Shown piece by piece: positions 15,826 through 23,851 of a stretch of DNA of 64,000 bases. Each line of letters opens with the position of its first letter. Position 1 is the first letter of the stretch. The position numbers and the translations under genes were made by a program. The notes beneath the pieces were generated by a model. It did not search any database and was not told the origin of the DNA. It worked only from the letters and a program-made list of their open reading frames with translations. The DNA is from Oscillospiraceae bacterium (lineage in GTDB: Bacteria > Bacillota > Clostridia > Oscillospirales > Oscillospiraceae), in the NCBI GenBank assembly GCA_017469115.1, contig JAFUGY010000029.1, positions 1 to 64,000 of the forward strand, written 5' to 3'.

Positions 15826-16721
15826 CAGGACCCCCCTATCCTGCCGTCACTGTGGTTTGCCCGGATATATTTGATGAAAATGTCTGCCGCCTGAGAAAGA
15901 TTTCTGTTTCTGCTGCTCACAACATTGATATCAAACGTAATGGCAGGGACGATCGGCACAACCACCAGATCCGCATCTGCATTTTCCATAGCACAGCCTC
16001 GGCTCATGATGCTGACTCCGATTCCTTCCCGAATCATTTTCATAATTGTGGAGGCATGGTAAATACTCGTTACGTAATTCAGTGTCACATGTGCTTCCCG
16101 ACATGCTTCCGACAAAAGCCGCATTTCCAGAAATGTTTTGTGCTCAATCAGTTCTTCCCCTGCCAGATCCTGCAGGGAAACGGCATCAGCATTGGCAAGA
16201 GGATGCGCGACAGACAACACCGCTACCAGGCGGTCTGTCGTGAAATGTGTGATTCGGAATTCTTTTTCATTCATCTTTTCCGCATAAAAGATCACATCTG
16301 CTTTCCCAGATACGAGAAGGTCCTTCAAGGCATCCCCATTGCGTTCTATGATATTGACTTTTATTTCGGGATGCTTTCTGCCAAAATCGGAAATGGCCTC
16401 CACAAGGCCATACATGCCGTGTTTTTCCATAAAACCGATATTCAGTTTTGAACGTTTACCGCGTTTCAGGCTGTCCAGTGCAGCAAGCCCCTGATCACTG
16501 ATTTCACAGATTTGCCGGGCATAATTCAAGTATTGAATACCAAAGGTATTGAGCGTAACACTTCTCGTGGTACGATCAAACAGGGGGATTCCAAGCTCTT
16601 CTTCCAACTTATGAATGTGTTTGGAAAGGGTTGATTGCGTCATGGCCAGTTCATCCGCTGTTGTTTGAAAGTTGCACGTTTCTGCTAAATGGACAAATTC
16701 ATGAAGGACAGAAATATCCAT
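15825..16721 (-). CDS. LysR-family transcriptional regulator of the catabolic island
   Basis: 298 residues. The N-terminal winged helix is typical (LHEFVHLAETCNFQTTADEL, AMTQSTLSKHIHKLEEELG, PLFDRTTRSVTLN), followed by a periplasmic-binding-fold effector domain. It is divergent from the GATase1/PhlG-like pair and co-transcribed with a hydrolase. Three matching T-N11-A boxes in the island (16745, 25635 and 30203) are its probable targets, so it is likely the activator of transport and hydrolysis genes in response to the substrate or a product. The effector is unknown. Confidence 0.9.
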   Translation of the reverse strand: MDISVLHEFVHLAETCNFQTTADELAMTQSTLSKHIHKLEEELGIPLFDRTTRSVTLNTFGIQYLNYARQICEISDQGLAALDSLKRGKRSKLNIGFMEKHGMYGLVEAISDFGRKHPEIKVNIIERNGDALKDLLVSGKADVIFYAEKMNEKEFRITHFTTDRLVAVLSVAHPLANADAVSLQDLAGEELIEHKTFLEMRLLSEACREAHVTLNYVTSIYHASTIMKMIREGIGVSIMSRGCAMENADADLVVVPIVPAITFDINVVSSRNRNLSQAADIFIKYIRANHSDGRIGGS

Positions 16722-16744
16722 ATCGACGACCCTCCTTTTTTCGT

Positions 16745-16809
16745 ATTCCAGTATGGAATATATCGATTTCCTTTCTGAATTGATTATGAGAAACGCTTAA
16801 TGTTATAAT
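16745..16809 (+). promoter_or_regulatory. LysR box 1 and promoter of the GATase1/PhlG-like unit
   Basis: Perfect palindrome ATTCC-AGTAT-GGAAT (16745-16759, T-N11-A core) centred 28 bp upstream of -35 TTGATT (16780-16785); spacer 18; -10 TATAAT (16804-16809). Predicted distance from box centre to transcription start is about -64, the classic LysR recognition position. The site also lies just upstream of lysR, allowing autorepression. Confidence 0.75.
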
Positions 16810-16849
16810 ATTATAACAAAAAAATTCACAAAAAGAAAGGAAAAGCATC

Positions 16850-17599
16850 ATGAAAGTTTTACTGGCCGGAGAATCCTGGATTACAGAAGAAGGACATACC
16901 AAAGGCTTTACCCATGTTACACTTTGCCGGTATGAGGAGCCGGGCATTCCTTTTGTGAAAACATTGGAAGGCCTCGGTATGGAGGTAACGCACATTCCCA
17001 ACCACCTCGCGCAGAAATATTTTCCGGAAACGGTGGAAGAATTGAAGCAGTATGATGTTGTAATTCTGAGCGATATCACCAGCGATACCCTGCTTCTGGA
17101 CCCGGATATGATGTTCAACTGCCACATCCACGGCAACCGTCTGCAGGCGATCAAAGAATACGTGCGGCAGGGCGGCGGCTTTGTCATGATTGGCGGGTAT
17201 ATGAGCTTTGCCGGAATCAGCTGCTGTGCCCGATACAACATGACTCCTTTGCGTGATGTCATTCCTGTTACAATTATGAATTATGATGATCGACAGGATA
17301 CTCCTGAAGGTGTTTCCCCGACAATTGTTCAACCGGATCATCCTATTATGAAGGGGATTCACGAACCCTGGCCAAGATATCTCGGATATAACTATGTGGA
17401 AGAGAAGCCGGGAACAGAAGTTCTTGTCACGATAAGAGATTCTGTCGGTCTTGCGTGCGCTCCCTACGGAGATGGCAGAGCCGTAGCTACTGCTTTTGAC
17501 GCCCTGCCGCACTGGGCTCTCCCCGAAGTTCTTGCCTGGGAATGCTATGATCAGCTCTGGAAAAACATCATTGAATGGGCTGCAAAAAAAATCGGATAA
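16850..17599 (+). CDS. GATase1-like protein (glutamine-amidotransferase fold)
   Basis: 249 residues of the class I glutamine-amidotransferase-like fold used by uncharacterised ThuA/YwqE-type proteins: MKVLLAGESWI, then a Rossmann-like VVILSDITSDTLLL, GGGFVMIGGYMSFAG, ISCCARYNMTPLRDVIPV and a C-terminal PLPHWALPE-like segment. The usual Cys-His-Glu triad is not evident, so amidotransferase activity is not claimed. Family members in catabolic clusters often have no known reaction. AAAGGAAAAG precedes the ATG. It heads a two-gene unit with the first PhlG-like gene, 19 bases downstream, under LysR box 1. Confidence 0.7.
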   Translation: MKVLLAGESWITEEGHTKGFTHVTLCRYEEPGIPFVKTLEGLGMEVTHIPNHLAQKYFPETVEELKQYDVVILSDITSDTLLLDPDMMFNCHIHGNRLQAIKEYVRQGGGFVMIGGYMSFAGISCCARYNMTPLRDVIPVTIMNYDDRQDTPEGVSPTIVQPDHPIMKGIHEPWPRYLGYNYVEEKPGTEVLVTIRDSVGLACAPYGDGRAVATAFDALPHWALPEVLAWECYDQLWKNIIEWAAKKIG

Positions 17600-17618
17600 A
17601 AAGGCAGGAGGAAAAACC

Positions 17619-18449
17619 ATGTATCTTCAAAAACGGCCCTTGACTGAAAACGAGAAAAAACTTCCTCTGGCAAAATACTATGATTTACCCATTGAGTTGC
17701 CGGATCCCTCGACGATGCAAATTATTCAGGCGGGACCTATGGATCCAAAAGATGTCCCTCCCCCGGAGAGTTTTCCGGATATCATGCTTCCTCCGGGGCA
17801 GTACGGAAAAATTGAAACCGGGTACTGCGTTCTCCCGGACGGTACCGGTTATCTGGCGGTATACAAACGCTTTGATCCCCGCATTTCCGTTAAAATGCGC
17901 AGATGGTTTGGATCCTGGATGAATGTATATTCAAAAAGCACCATTCCGGAGGAAGGGAATCTCCGCTATAAAATCTGGATGCCGATTGAGCACATTGACC
18001 ATCATTTCGTAAACGGAAAGGACGGAACAGATGGTGTTGCTACGCTGGAAACCCTTGACCTCGGTGCTGGAGAAGAACCCATTGGCAGTGTCCACCATAC
18101 GATTCCGGAAGAAGAATATCCGCTCTACGGAGTCTCAAAAGAAAAGCTGCAGGCTTATAAAGACATGGGCTGCAGCCTGCGAATTGCCTGGGAGAGCTTT
18201 GATATTCCCGGTTCCCATTTCTGCGTAGGTGTAACACGGCCGCATCCTCTCGGCGGTTTTGAACAGCTGACCCGGGAGTGGATGGGCTACAAACCCGTAA
18301 ACGGAAAACTGGTGCGGGATGATTATCCGGTGACGGAGGAATACCTGAAAAACATCATCATGCATAACATCATGGAACTTCAGCACATGGTCAAGTTTCT
18401 CCCTGCTGTTTATGAGGAATACAAAGACAAACCGCTTGACGCCGATTAA
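17619..18449 (+). CDS. PhlG/phloretin-hydrolase-like C-C hydrolase, paralogue 1
   Basis: 276 residues of the 2,4-diacetylphloroglucinol hydrolase (PhlG) family, to which the phloretin hydrolase of Eubacterium ramulus also belongs. These zinc enzymes cleave an acyl group from a phloroglucinol ring. Expected zinc ligands can be placed: His in IEHIDHHFVNG, Glu in LETLDLGAGEE, and the His-x3-Glu pair in MHNIMELQH near the C-terminus. The region RPHPLGGFEQLTREWMGYKP is shared with the two paralogues at 25657 and 26557. Length is close to PhlG (about 290). Read with the GATase1-like gene; a strong terminator follows. Confidence 0.8.
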   Translation: MYLQKRPLTENEKKLPLAKYYDLPIELPDPSTMQIIQAGPMDPKDVPPPESFPDIMLPPGQYGKIETGYCVLPDGTGYLAVYKRFDPRISVKMRRWFGSWMNVYSKSTIPEEGNLRYKIWMPIEHIDHHFVNGKDGTDGVATLETLDLGAGEEPIGSVHHTIPEEEYPLYGVSKEKLQAYKDMGCSLRIAWESFDIPGSHFCVGVTRPHPLGGFEQLTREWMGYKPVNGKLVRDDYPVTEEYLKNIIMHNIMELQHMVKFLPAVYEEYKDKPLDAD

Positions 18450-18488
18450 ATCAAAAATCTCCGGGAATAACCCCGGAGATTTTTGATT
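18449..18488. terminator. Strong bidirectional terminator between PhlG-like 1 and the transport operon
   Basis: 17-bp stem AATCAAAAATCTCCGGG / CCCGGAGATTTTTGATT with a 6-base loop, between convergent genes. Confidence 0.85.
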
Positions 18489-18502
18489 GAATTTGAATGG
18501 CG

Positions 18503-19312
18503 TCAGAGCGTCAGACCGCCGTTTACAGGCACAACCGCGCCAGTAATAAAGGAGGCCTCATCACTTGCCAGAAAATTAATGATTCCAGCAATATCGTCTC
18601 TCGTACAAAGCCGTTTTAACGGTGTTGCCGAAACGATTTTTTCACGTTCTTCCTCTGTCAGCCAGATTGCAGTTGCATCCGGCCCATCTCCATCGATATA
18701 GCTGTGCATCACACAGTTCACGCGGATTCCCTTCGGCGCCAGTTCTTTTGCCATTTCCTTTGTCAGTGTTAAAACACTGCCGCGGGCAGACGCGCAAGCC
18801 GGATTATTAAACCAGCCGCCATGATAACCATCATCCGAAACCACATTAATGACAACGGGGCTTTTGCTCTTTTCCAAATAAGGCAGCGCATACATGGTAT
18901 TAAAAAACAGATTTTCCGAAATTTTAGCCGTCATTTCCCAGTATGGTTTGTCGGTATTTTCCATTGTATAGCGGGAGAACCCGCCGCCGGAAGCATGCAC
19001 GACAATATCAATGCTGCCAAAATAATCATAAATCCACTTTAATACATCCTGCGAAGTAGAATCTTCCTGATAGATTTCAGGAGCGAGCCGCCTGTTCAGT
19101 TCCAGTTTAAACTGAGGATTCTGAGCAAAACCTATAATATGATCCCGGTAGCGGGGATCAATGTATTTCATGGCCTGAATGACGCGCTCATGGTTTCCGC
19201 TCAAAAAGCAGACATTTGCTCCGCATTCCAGCGCCATATTCACGGTTGGATCCGGTCTGTCGCCGGAAGCGCCGGAGATGATCATGGTTTTTCCTTTTAA
19301 AGAGAACGGCAC
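18503..19312 (-). CDS. Degenerate short-chain dehydrogenase/reductase-like protein
   Basis: About 269 residues from GTG 19312 (PFSLKGKTMIISGASG; GAGG upstream); ATG 19375 would overlap the previous gene. SDR architecture is clear (LKGKTMIISGASG, IDIVVHASGGG, SPVVINVVSDDGY, PKGIRVNCV, and C-terminal FLASDEASFITGAVVPVNGG). However, the YxxxK active site is replaced by CASAR (Tyr to Cys, Lys to Arg) and the glycine-rich loop reads SGASGDRPDP without its third glycine. It is last in the transport operon. Redox catalysis by the usual SDR mechanism is unlikely. Confidence 0.75.
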   Translation of the reverse strand: MPFSLKGKTMIISGASGDRPDPTVNMALECGANVCFLSGNHERVIQAMKYIDPRYRDHIIGFAQNPQFKLELNRRLAPEIYQEDSTSQDVLKWIYDYFGSIDIVVHASGGGFSRYTMENTDKPYWEMTAKISENLFFNTMYALPYLEKSKSPVVINVVSDDGYHGGWFNNPACASARGSVLTLTKEMAKELAPKGIRVNCVMHSYIDGDGPDATAIWLTEEEREKIVSATPLKRLCTRDDIAGIINFLASDEASFITGAVVPVNGGLTL

Positions 19313-19322
19313 GTAACACACC

Positions 19323-19925
19323 TCAACTTTCTTCTTCAGGGGAAAAGCAGGGAGGGTTTTCCTCTGCATATTCAAATTCTGTATTTTTTTCCTTTCGGTA
19401 CTGTAGTGTTCTGAACAGATACCAGGTCAGGAAAGAACATCCGGATCCCGTCAAATATCCTGCCATGGGAACCAAACCGGATCCGGTGACTTTTCCCGTG
19501 AGAGCAAGGACAATTGCTGCAAGAAACGCGCACAGCAACAGCAAAGCCTCTATGATCGGAGCCGATCGAAGGATCCGATCCATCCGCTCATATTCCGGCC
19601 TTTTCACCTTCCTGCCGGAAACAAGAAACAAAACAGAACCCATCGCAGTAAAAACAAGCGCTGCCAGAGCCAGCCCATACGGGATGCAGGTAACCCCGAC
19701 TCTGTTCAAAACAGAATCAACCAGCCCCGAGCCTATGACAGACAGGAGATTGATTGCAAGGGCAGCTCCAATAATCCATTTTTCTTTCAGCAGCGCTGCC
19801 ACGGTTCCCCTGTGCACGAACCAGGGTCCGTAATATTCATACCTGAGCCTTGTTTTACCGCTGTCTGCATCCAGCGTTTCAACGGCAACATAGTTCTTTT
19901 CAAAAGAATCCCATGGCTTTTTCAT
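19323..19925 (-). CDS. Membrane protein of unknown function within the transport operon
   Basis: 200 residues with about four predicted membrane helices (WIIGAALAINLLSVIGSGLV, GLALAALVFTAMGSVLFLV, a third in ALLLLCAFLAAIVLALTG, and a fourth near GCSFLTWYLF). A soluble N-terminal ~45-residue portion and an acidic C-terminal tail (EEN...EEES) face, presumably, the cytoplasm. It lies 1 base after the OppF-like gene. I do not recognise the family. It could assist the transporter or be an independent membrane factor of the island. Confidence 0.65.
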   Translation of the reverse strand: MKKPWDSFEKNYVAVETLDADSGKTRLRYEYYGPWFVHRGTVAALLKEKWIIGAALAINLLSVIGSGLVDSVLNRVGVTCIPYGLALAALVFTAMGSVLFLVSGRKVKRPEYERMDRILRSAPIIEALLLLCAFLAAIVLALTGKVTGSGLVPMAGYLTGSGCSFLTWYLFRTLQYRKEKNTEFEYAEENPPCFSPEEES

Positions 19926-19926
19926 A

Positions 19927-20883
19927 TCAGAGATGATTGATTTCCTTTACAAGATGACAGGCAACAAAATGTCCGGGCTCCACTTCTGTCAAAGGAACAG
20001 GGTTTTTGCAGCAATGCCTTGCATAGACACATCGCTTTGCAAACCGGCAACCAGGTTCCGGATCAATGGGAGAATTGATTTCTCCTTTAAGCTGTATTCT
20101 TTCCGGCTGGGCATAAATATCCGTTGTTGGGATGGCTGAAAGAAGTGCTTTCGTATATGGATGCAGTGGTTTATCAAAGAGACTCTTCTTATCCGTCTTC
20201 TCTATCATCTGTCCGAGATACATGACACAAATATAATCGGAAATATGCCGCACAACAGACATATCATGCGTGATAAAAAGATAAGTCAGACCATACTGCT
20301 TCTGCAGATCCATCAAAAGATTCAGAATCTGTGCCTGAATGGAAACATCAAGTGATGAAACCGGTTCATCACATACAACGAATTTCGGATTCAGCGCAAG
20401 TGCCCGGGCAATACCGACGCGCTGCCTGCGGCCGCCGTCCAGCTCATGCGGATAAGAAAGCCGCAGTCTTTTCTCGATGCCGACAATATCCATAAGCTCA
20501 TCACTTTTCTTCTCTATCTCCGCTTTGGAGTCCTTCGTGAGAAGTTTCATCGGCTCACGGATAATATCCTGCACAGTCTGGCGGGGATCAAGGGAAGAAT
20601 AGGGATCCTGAAAAATAATCTGTGCATTTTTCCGGAATTCCAACATCTCCTTTTTGTTGAGGTGCGTCACATCTTTTCCGGCAAAACGAATAATACCGTC
20701 GGTACTTTCCTGAAGATGAACAATCGTCCGCCCAAGGGTAGATTTCCCGCAGCCCGATTCCCCGACGAGACCGACTGTTTTCCCTTCTTCTATATTGAGC
20801 GTTACATCATCAACTGCATGCACGGTACCTTTGGCACTTTTAAAATATTTTTTCAGATGTTCTATTTCAAGAAGATTTCCCAT
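19927..20883 (-). CDS. OppF/DppF-type ABC transporter ATPase
   Basis: 318 residues. Walker A GLVGESGCGKSTLG, Walker B FVVCDEPVSSLD, Q-loop IIFQDPYSSLDP, and C-terminal oligopeptide-permease extension with ERIQLKGEINSPIDPEPGC and the Cys-rich CRFAKRCVYARHCC (iron-sulphur-type motif of the family). The signature is ELDGGRRQR instead of the usual LSGGQ. ATG 20883 is used (GGAG 10 bases upstream); a TTG two codons earlier is the only longer option. It pairs with the OppD-like ATPase to energise uptake. Confidence 0.9.
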   Translation of the reverse strand: MGNLLEIEHLKKYFKSAKGTVHAVDDVTLNIEEGKTVGLVGESGCGKSTLGRTIVHLQESTDGIIRFAGKDVTHLNKKEMLEFRKNAQIIFQDPYSSLDPRQTVQDIIREPMKLLTKDSKAEIEKKSDELMDIVGIEKRLRLSYPHELDGGRRQRVGIARALALNPKFVVCDEPVSSLDVSIQAQILNLLMDLQKQYGLTYLFITHDMSVVRHISDYICVMYLGQMIEKTDKKSLFDKPLHPYTKALLSAIPTTDIYAQPERIQLKGEINSPIDPEPGCRFAKRCVYARHCCKNPVPLTEVEPGHFVACHLVKEINHL

Positions 20884-20885
20884 TT

Positions 20886-21875
20886 TCAAGCTCCTTCTTT
20901 CATCGGATTGCAGCAGAGAATGGAATGTGTATCGGAGAGTGCTGTCGGTTCATACTGATAGCTGAGGCACTTATCGCAGCGATGCGCACAGCGCGGATAG
21001 AATGCACAGCCTTCGGGAAGTGCTGTCGGATCAGGCGGAAGACCCTCTATTGGGGAAAGCCTTTCCACATCCTTTTTCAGATCGGGAAGCGCCCCAAAGA
21101 GCCCGATGGTATACGGATGAGACGGTTTCGTGAAAACATCCACTTTTGTGCCCATCTCAATGATCCTTCCTGCGTAGATGACTGCAACCCGGTCACAAAT
21201 CCCGGCAACAACCCCAAGATCATGGGTAATCAGAATCATGGAGGTGCCGAGCTCATCGCGAAGCCGTTTGATCAGATCAAGCACTTGTGCCTGAATGGTA
21301 ACATCCAGCGCTGTGGTAGGTTCATCCGCAATCAAAAGCTTCGGAGAGCAAGCCAGAGCCATTGCAATCACGACCCTCTGCTTCATGCCACCGGAAAACT
21401 GATGGGGATACTCTCCTGCCCGGTCGGCGCTGATCCCGACAAGCTCCAGCATTTCTTCTGCGCGGCGTTCTGCTTCTGCTTTTGTGCAGTTATGGTGCTG
21501 GATATACCCTTCTGCAATCTGGTCGTTTACTCTTTTTACCGGATTCAGCGCTGTCATCGGATCCTGGAAGATCATGGAAATCTGATGCCCGCGAATCCTG
21601 CGAAGCTCCGTATCATTCATTTGAAAGATGTCCTGTCCCTCATAGAGGACTTCTCCGTCCATCCTTTTTACAGCATGCTCCGGCAGAATACGAAGAATCG
21701 ATTTTGCGATCGTAGTTTTGCCCGCTCCGGTTTCCCCCACAAGGCCGAGCGTCTCGCCGGGTTTCAGATCAAAAGAGACTCCATTGACCGCATAAACAGT
21801 TTGCTCATTGGATTTGTATTGTACGATAAGATTCCGGATGGAAAAGAATTCCGGTTTTTTGATTTCTTCACTCAT
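20886..21875 (-). CDS. OppD/DppD-type ABC transporter ATPase
   Basis: 329 residues. Walker [14 protein letters not shown]-loop [13 protein letters not shown], canonical signature FSGGMKQR, Walker [16 protein letters not shown]-loop ILITHDLG, and C-terminal [14 protein letters not shown] cluster of the Opp/Dpp subfamily. It is the partner ATPase of the following gene, with 2 bases between stop and next ATG. Starts 10 bases after the second permease gene. Confidence 0.92.
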   Translation of the reverse strand: MSEEIKKPEFFSIRNLIVQYKSNEQTVYAVNGVSFDLKPGETLGLVGETGAGKTTIAKSILRILPEHAVKRMDGEVLYEGQDIFQMNDTELRRIRGHQISMIFQDPMTALNPVKRVNDQIAEGYIQHHNCTKAEAERRAEEMLELVGISADRAGEYPHQFSGGMKQRVVIAMALACSPKLLIADEPTTALDVTIQAQVLDLIKRLRDELGTSMILITHDLGVVAGICDRVAVIYAGRIIEMGTKVDVFTKPSHPYTIGLFGALPDLKKDVERLSPIEGLPPDPTALPEGCAFYPRCAHRCDKCLSYQYEPTALSDTHSILCCNPMKEGA

Positions 21876-21885
21876 GACAGATACC

Positions 21886-22761
21886 TCATTCTTTCAAAGT
21901 CGGATCCAGAATATCACGGACAGCATCCCCGATCAGGTTAAAGCTGAGAACCGTAATCAGAATGAAAAGACCGGGAATAATCACCATGTGGGGATAATAA
22001 CGGATGTAACTGCGTGCAGAAGAGAGCATTGCACCCCATTCCGGTGTAGGCTGCTGGACACCGAGGCCAAGAAAACTCAGCGATGACGAAGCAAGGCCGT
22101 TACGGCTGATTCCCATTGCGATCTCGACAATGATGGGAGAAATCGCATTTGGAATCACGTGTGATGTAATAATCCTACCCGTCGGGCACCCAATTGAGGT
22201 TGCAGCTTCCACATATTCCATGTTGCGGATACGCAGAATATTGGCACGCATCAATCGGGCAAAACCGGAAATGTTGGAAATCCCCAGAGCAAGAATACAT
22301 TTATCAATACCGGTTCCAAACACGGCACAGAAAGCCATAGCCAGAATCAGCATTGGGAAAGACTGGAAAATATCCAGAAAACGCATCAGAATGCTGTCAA
22401 CCACGCCCCCGAAATAACCTGCAGCCGCTCCCATTGCAATTCCCAGAACCGCTGCAATTGCTGTTGAAAGAATGCCAATAATAAACGTATACCGGGCGCC
22501 GTACAGGACTCGGGAAAGAATATCTCTTCCAAGCTCATCACAGCCCAACAGGTGCTGCGCTGTGGGAACGCTGTATGCGTTAAGCGCATCCATGCTTTTG
22601 TAATCGTATCTGCAGATATAGGGGGAAAGGAGGGAGAGGACCATTAAGGTAACCACCACTGTCAGCCCGAATACTGCCGATTTATTTTTCAGTAACCTTC
22701 GCCATACATATTTCAAAGAACCCGGTTTCAGATTGCTTGTATCGGTTTTTTTAGTTTTCAT
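21886..22761 (-). CDS. OppC/DppC-type ABC permease
   Basis: 291 residues from ATG 22761, which overlaps the end of the preceding permease by 11 bases; longer starts would only extend the overlap. The N-terminus ([20 protein letters not shown]) and the domain [20 protein letters not shown] are hallmarks of the C-type permeases of peptide/nickel/opine importers. Five or six membrane helices and the coupling loop [20 protein letters not shown] (EAA motif) are visible. Confidence 0.92.
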   Translation of the reverse strand: MKTKKTDTSNLKPGSLKYVWRRLLKNKSAVFGLTVVVTLMVLSLLSPYICRYDYKSMDALNAYSVPTAQHLLGCDELGRDILSRVLYGARYTFIIGILSTAIAAVLGIAMGAAAGYFGGVVDSILMRFLDIFQSFPMLILAMAFCAVFGTGIDKCILALGISNISGFARLMRANILRIRNMEYVEAATSIGCPTGRIITSHVIPNAISPIIVEIAMGISRNGLASSSLSFLGLGVQQPTPEWGAMLSSARSYIRYYPHMVIIPGLFILITVLSFNLIGDAVRDILDPTLKE

Positions 22762-23767
22762 GACTATCTTTATGCTCACCATGGTGATGACCGCCGTGAT
22801 GATGCCTTTCCTCCTCTCCAGATTTCTTTTTACGGGAAGTGTACTGCGCTTTAATGCGCGGATCAACAACCGCATACGCCAAGTCGGTTACCAGCATAAT
22901 CAAAGAGAACGTCAAAGCAATAAAAACAATGCCACCTGTGACAACAGTGGAATCGCGGTTGTTGATGCCATTTACCAGAAGCTGGCCGATGCCAGGAATG
23001 GAAAAGATCACTTCGATAACCGTCGCTCCGCCAAGCATACCGCCGAATCGCATGCCAACCAGTGTCAGAATCGGAATCAGAGCGTTGGGAAGCGCATGCC
23101 CATAAATTACTTTCCGTTCAGAAATGCCTTTGGAACGGGCTGTTGTAACAAAGTCAGACCGTGTCACCTCAAGCATACTGGCCCGAACCTGACGGGTAAA
23201 GCCGGCGAGACCGCCCAGAGAGTTCGCAAGAGTCGGAAGGATGAAATACTTAAAGGATCCGCTGCCGGTTGACGGCAGCCAGTGCAGTTTCAGCGCAAAG
23301 AGAATCATCAACAGCAGTGCCAGCCAGAAACTCGGCATGGAGTCGAGAATCAGCGTGATAATCAGTGCAAACCGGTCACCTACAGAATTTGCATGCTGGG
23401 CACAGAAGACGCCCAGCGGAATTCCGATTACCACCGTAAAAATAATACTGTATACTGCAATTTTGAGTGTATTGGGAAATCTGGTAACCAGCTGATATTT
23501 GATACTTGTACCGTCAATCAGGCTGGTACCAAAATTGAAATGCAGGAATACTCCTTTCAGATACTCCATCAGGCGAACCATAAACGGACGGTCAAGCCCC
23601 ATTGCGATTCGTTTGGCTTCCACTTCTGCAGGAGTATGAGTGCCTGAACCAAGTGCAATCATGACCGGATCTCCCGGCACAAAATTCATCAAAGTAAAAA
23701 CGATAATGGTAACCGCAATGAGAGTAGGTATGAGTATCAGAAGTCTTTTCAGAACATAGCGCCCCAT
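22751..23767 (-). CDS. OppB/DppB-type ABC permease with histidine-rich tail
   Basis: 338 residues from ATG 23767 (MGRYVLKRLLILIPTLIAV, GAAAGGG upstream). Six-helix B-type permease with the EAA loop VTTARSKGISERKVIYGHAL and the end segment VIEVIFSIPGIGQLLVNGI. After the last helix and the usual VDPRIKAQY, the protein ends in a 26-residue charged tail with eight His in [16 protein letters not shown]. Such tails bind Ni/Zn/Co in other proteins; in this transporter family some members import nickel, so metal linkage is possible though the genomic context favours an organic substrate. Confidence 0.92.
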   Translation of the reverse strand: MGRYVLKRLLILIPTLIAVTIIVFTLMNFVPGDPVMIALGSGTHTPAEVEAKRIAMGLDRPFMVRLMEYLKGVFLHFNFGTSLIDGTSIKYQLVTRFPNTLKIAVYSIIFTVVIGIPLGVFCAQHANSVGDRFALIITLILDSMPSFWLALLLMILFALKLHWLPSTGSGSFKYFILPTLANSLGGLAGFTRQVRASMLEVTRSDFVTTARSKGISERKVIYGHALPNALIPILTLVGMRFGGMLGGATVIEVIFSIPGIGQLLVNGINNRDSTVVTGGIVFIALTFSLIMLVTDLAYAVVDPRIKAQYTSRKKKSGEEERHHHGGHHHGEHKDSHEN

Positions 23768-23791
23768 ATCTGTAGCCCTTTCTTTAAACAA

Positions 23792-23820
23792 ACTGCTGCC
23801 GCAGGGGATGCGACAGCAGT
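23792..23820 (-). promoter_or_regulatory. Stem-loop between binding-protein and permease genes
   Basis: Imperfect 12-bp stem (ACTGCTGCCGCA / TGCGACAGCAGT) in the 84-base gap; in minus-strand reading it is followed by TTTGTTTAAAG. It probably acts as a partial terminator or 3' end stabiliser, giving more binding protein than permease. Confidence 0.55.
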
Positions 23821-23851
23821 ATTTTTTCTTTTCTACAAGATCTACTTTTTC

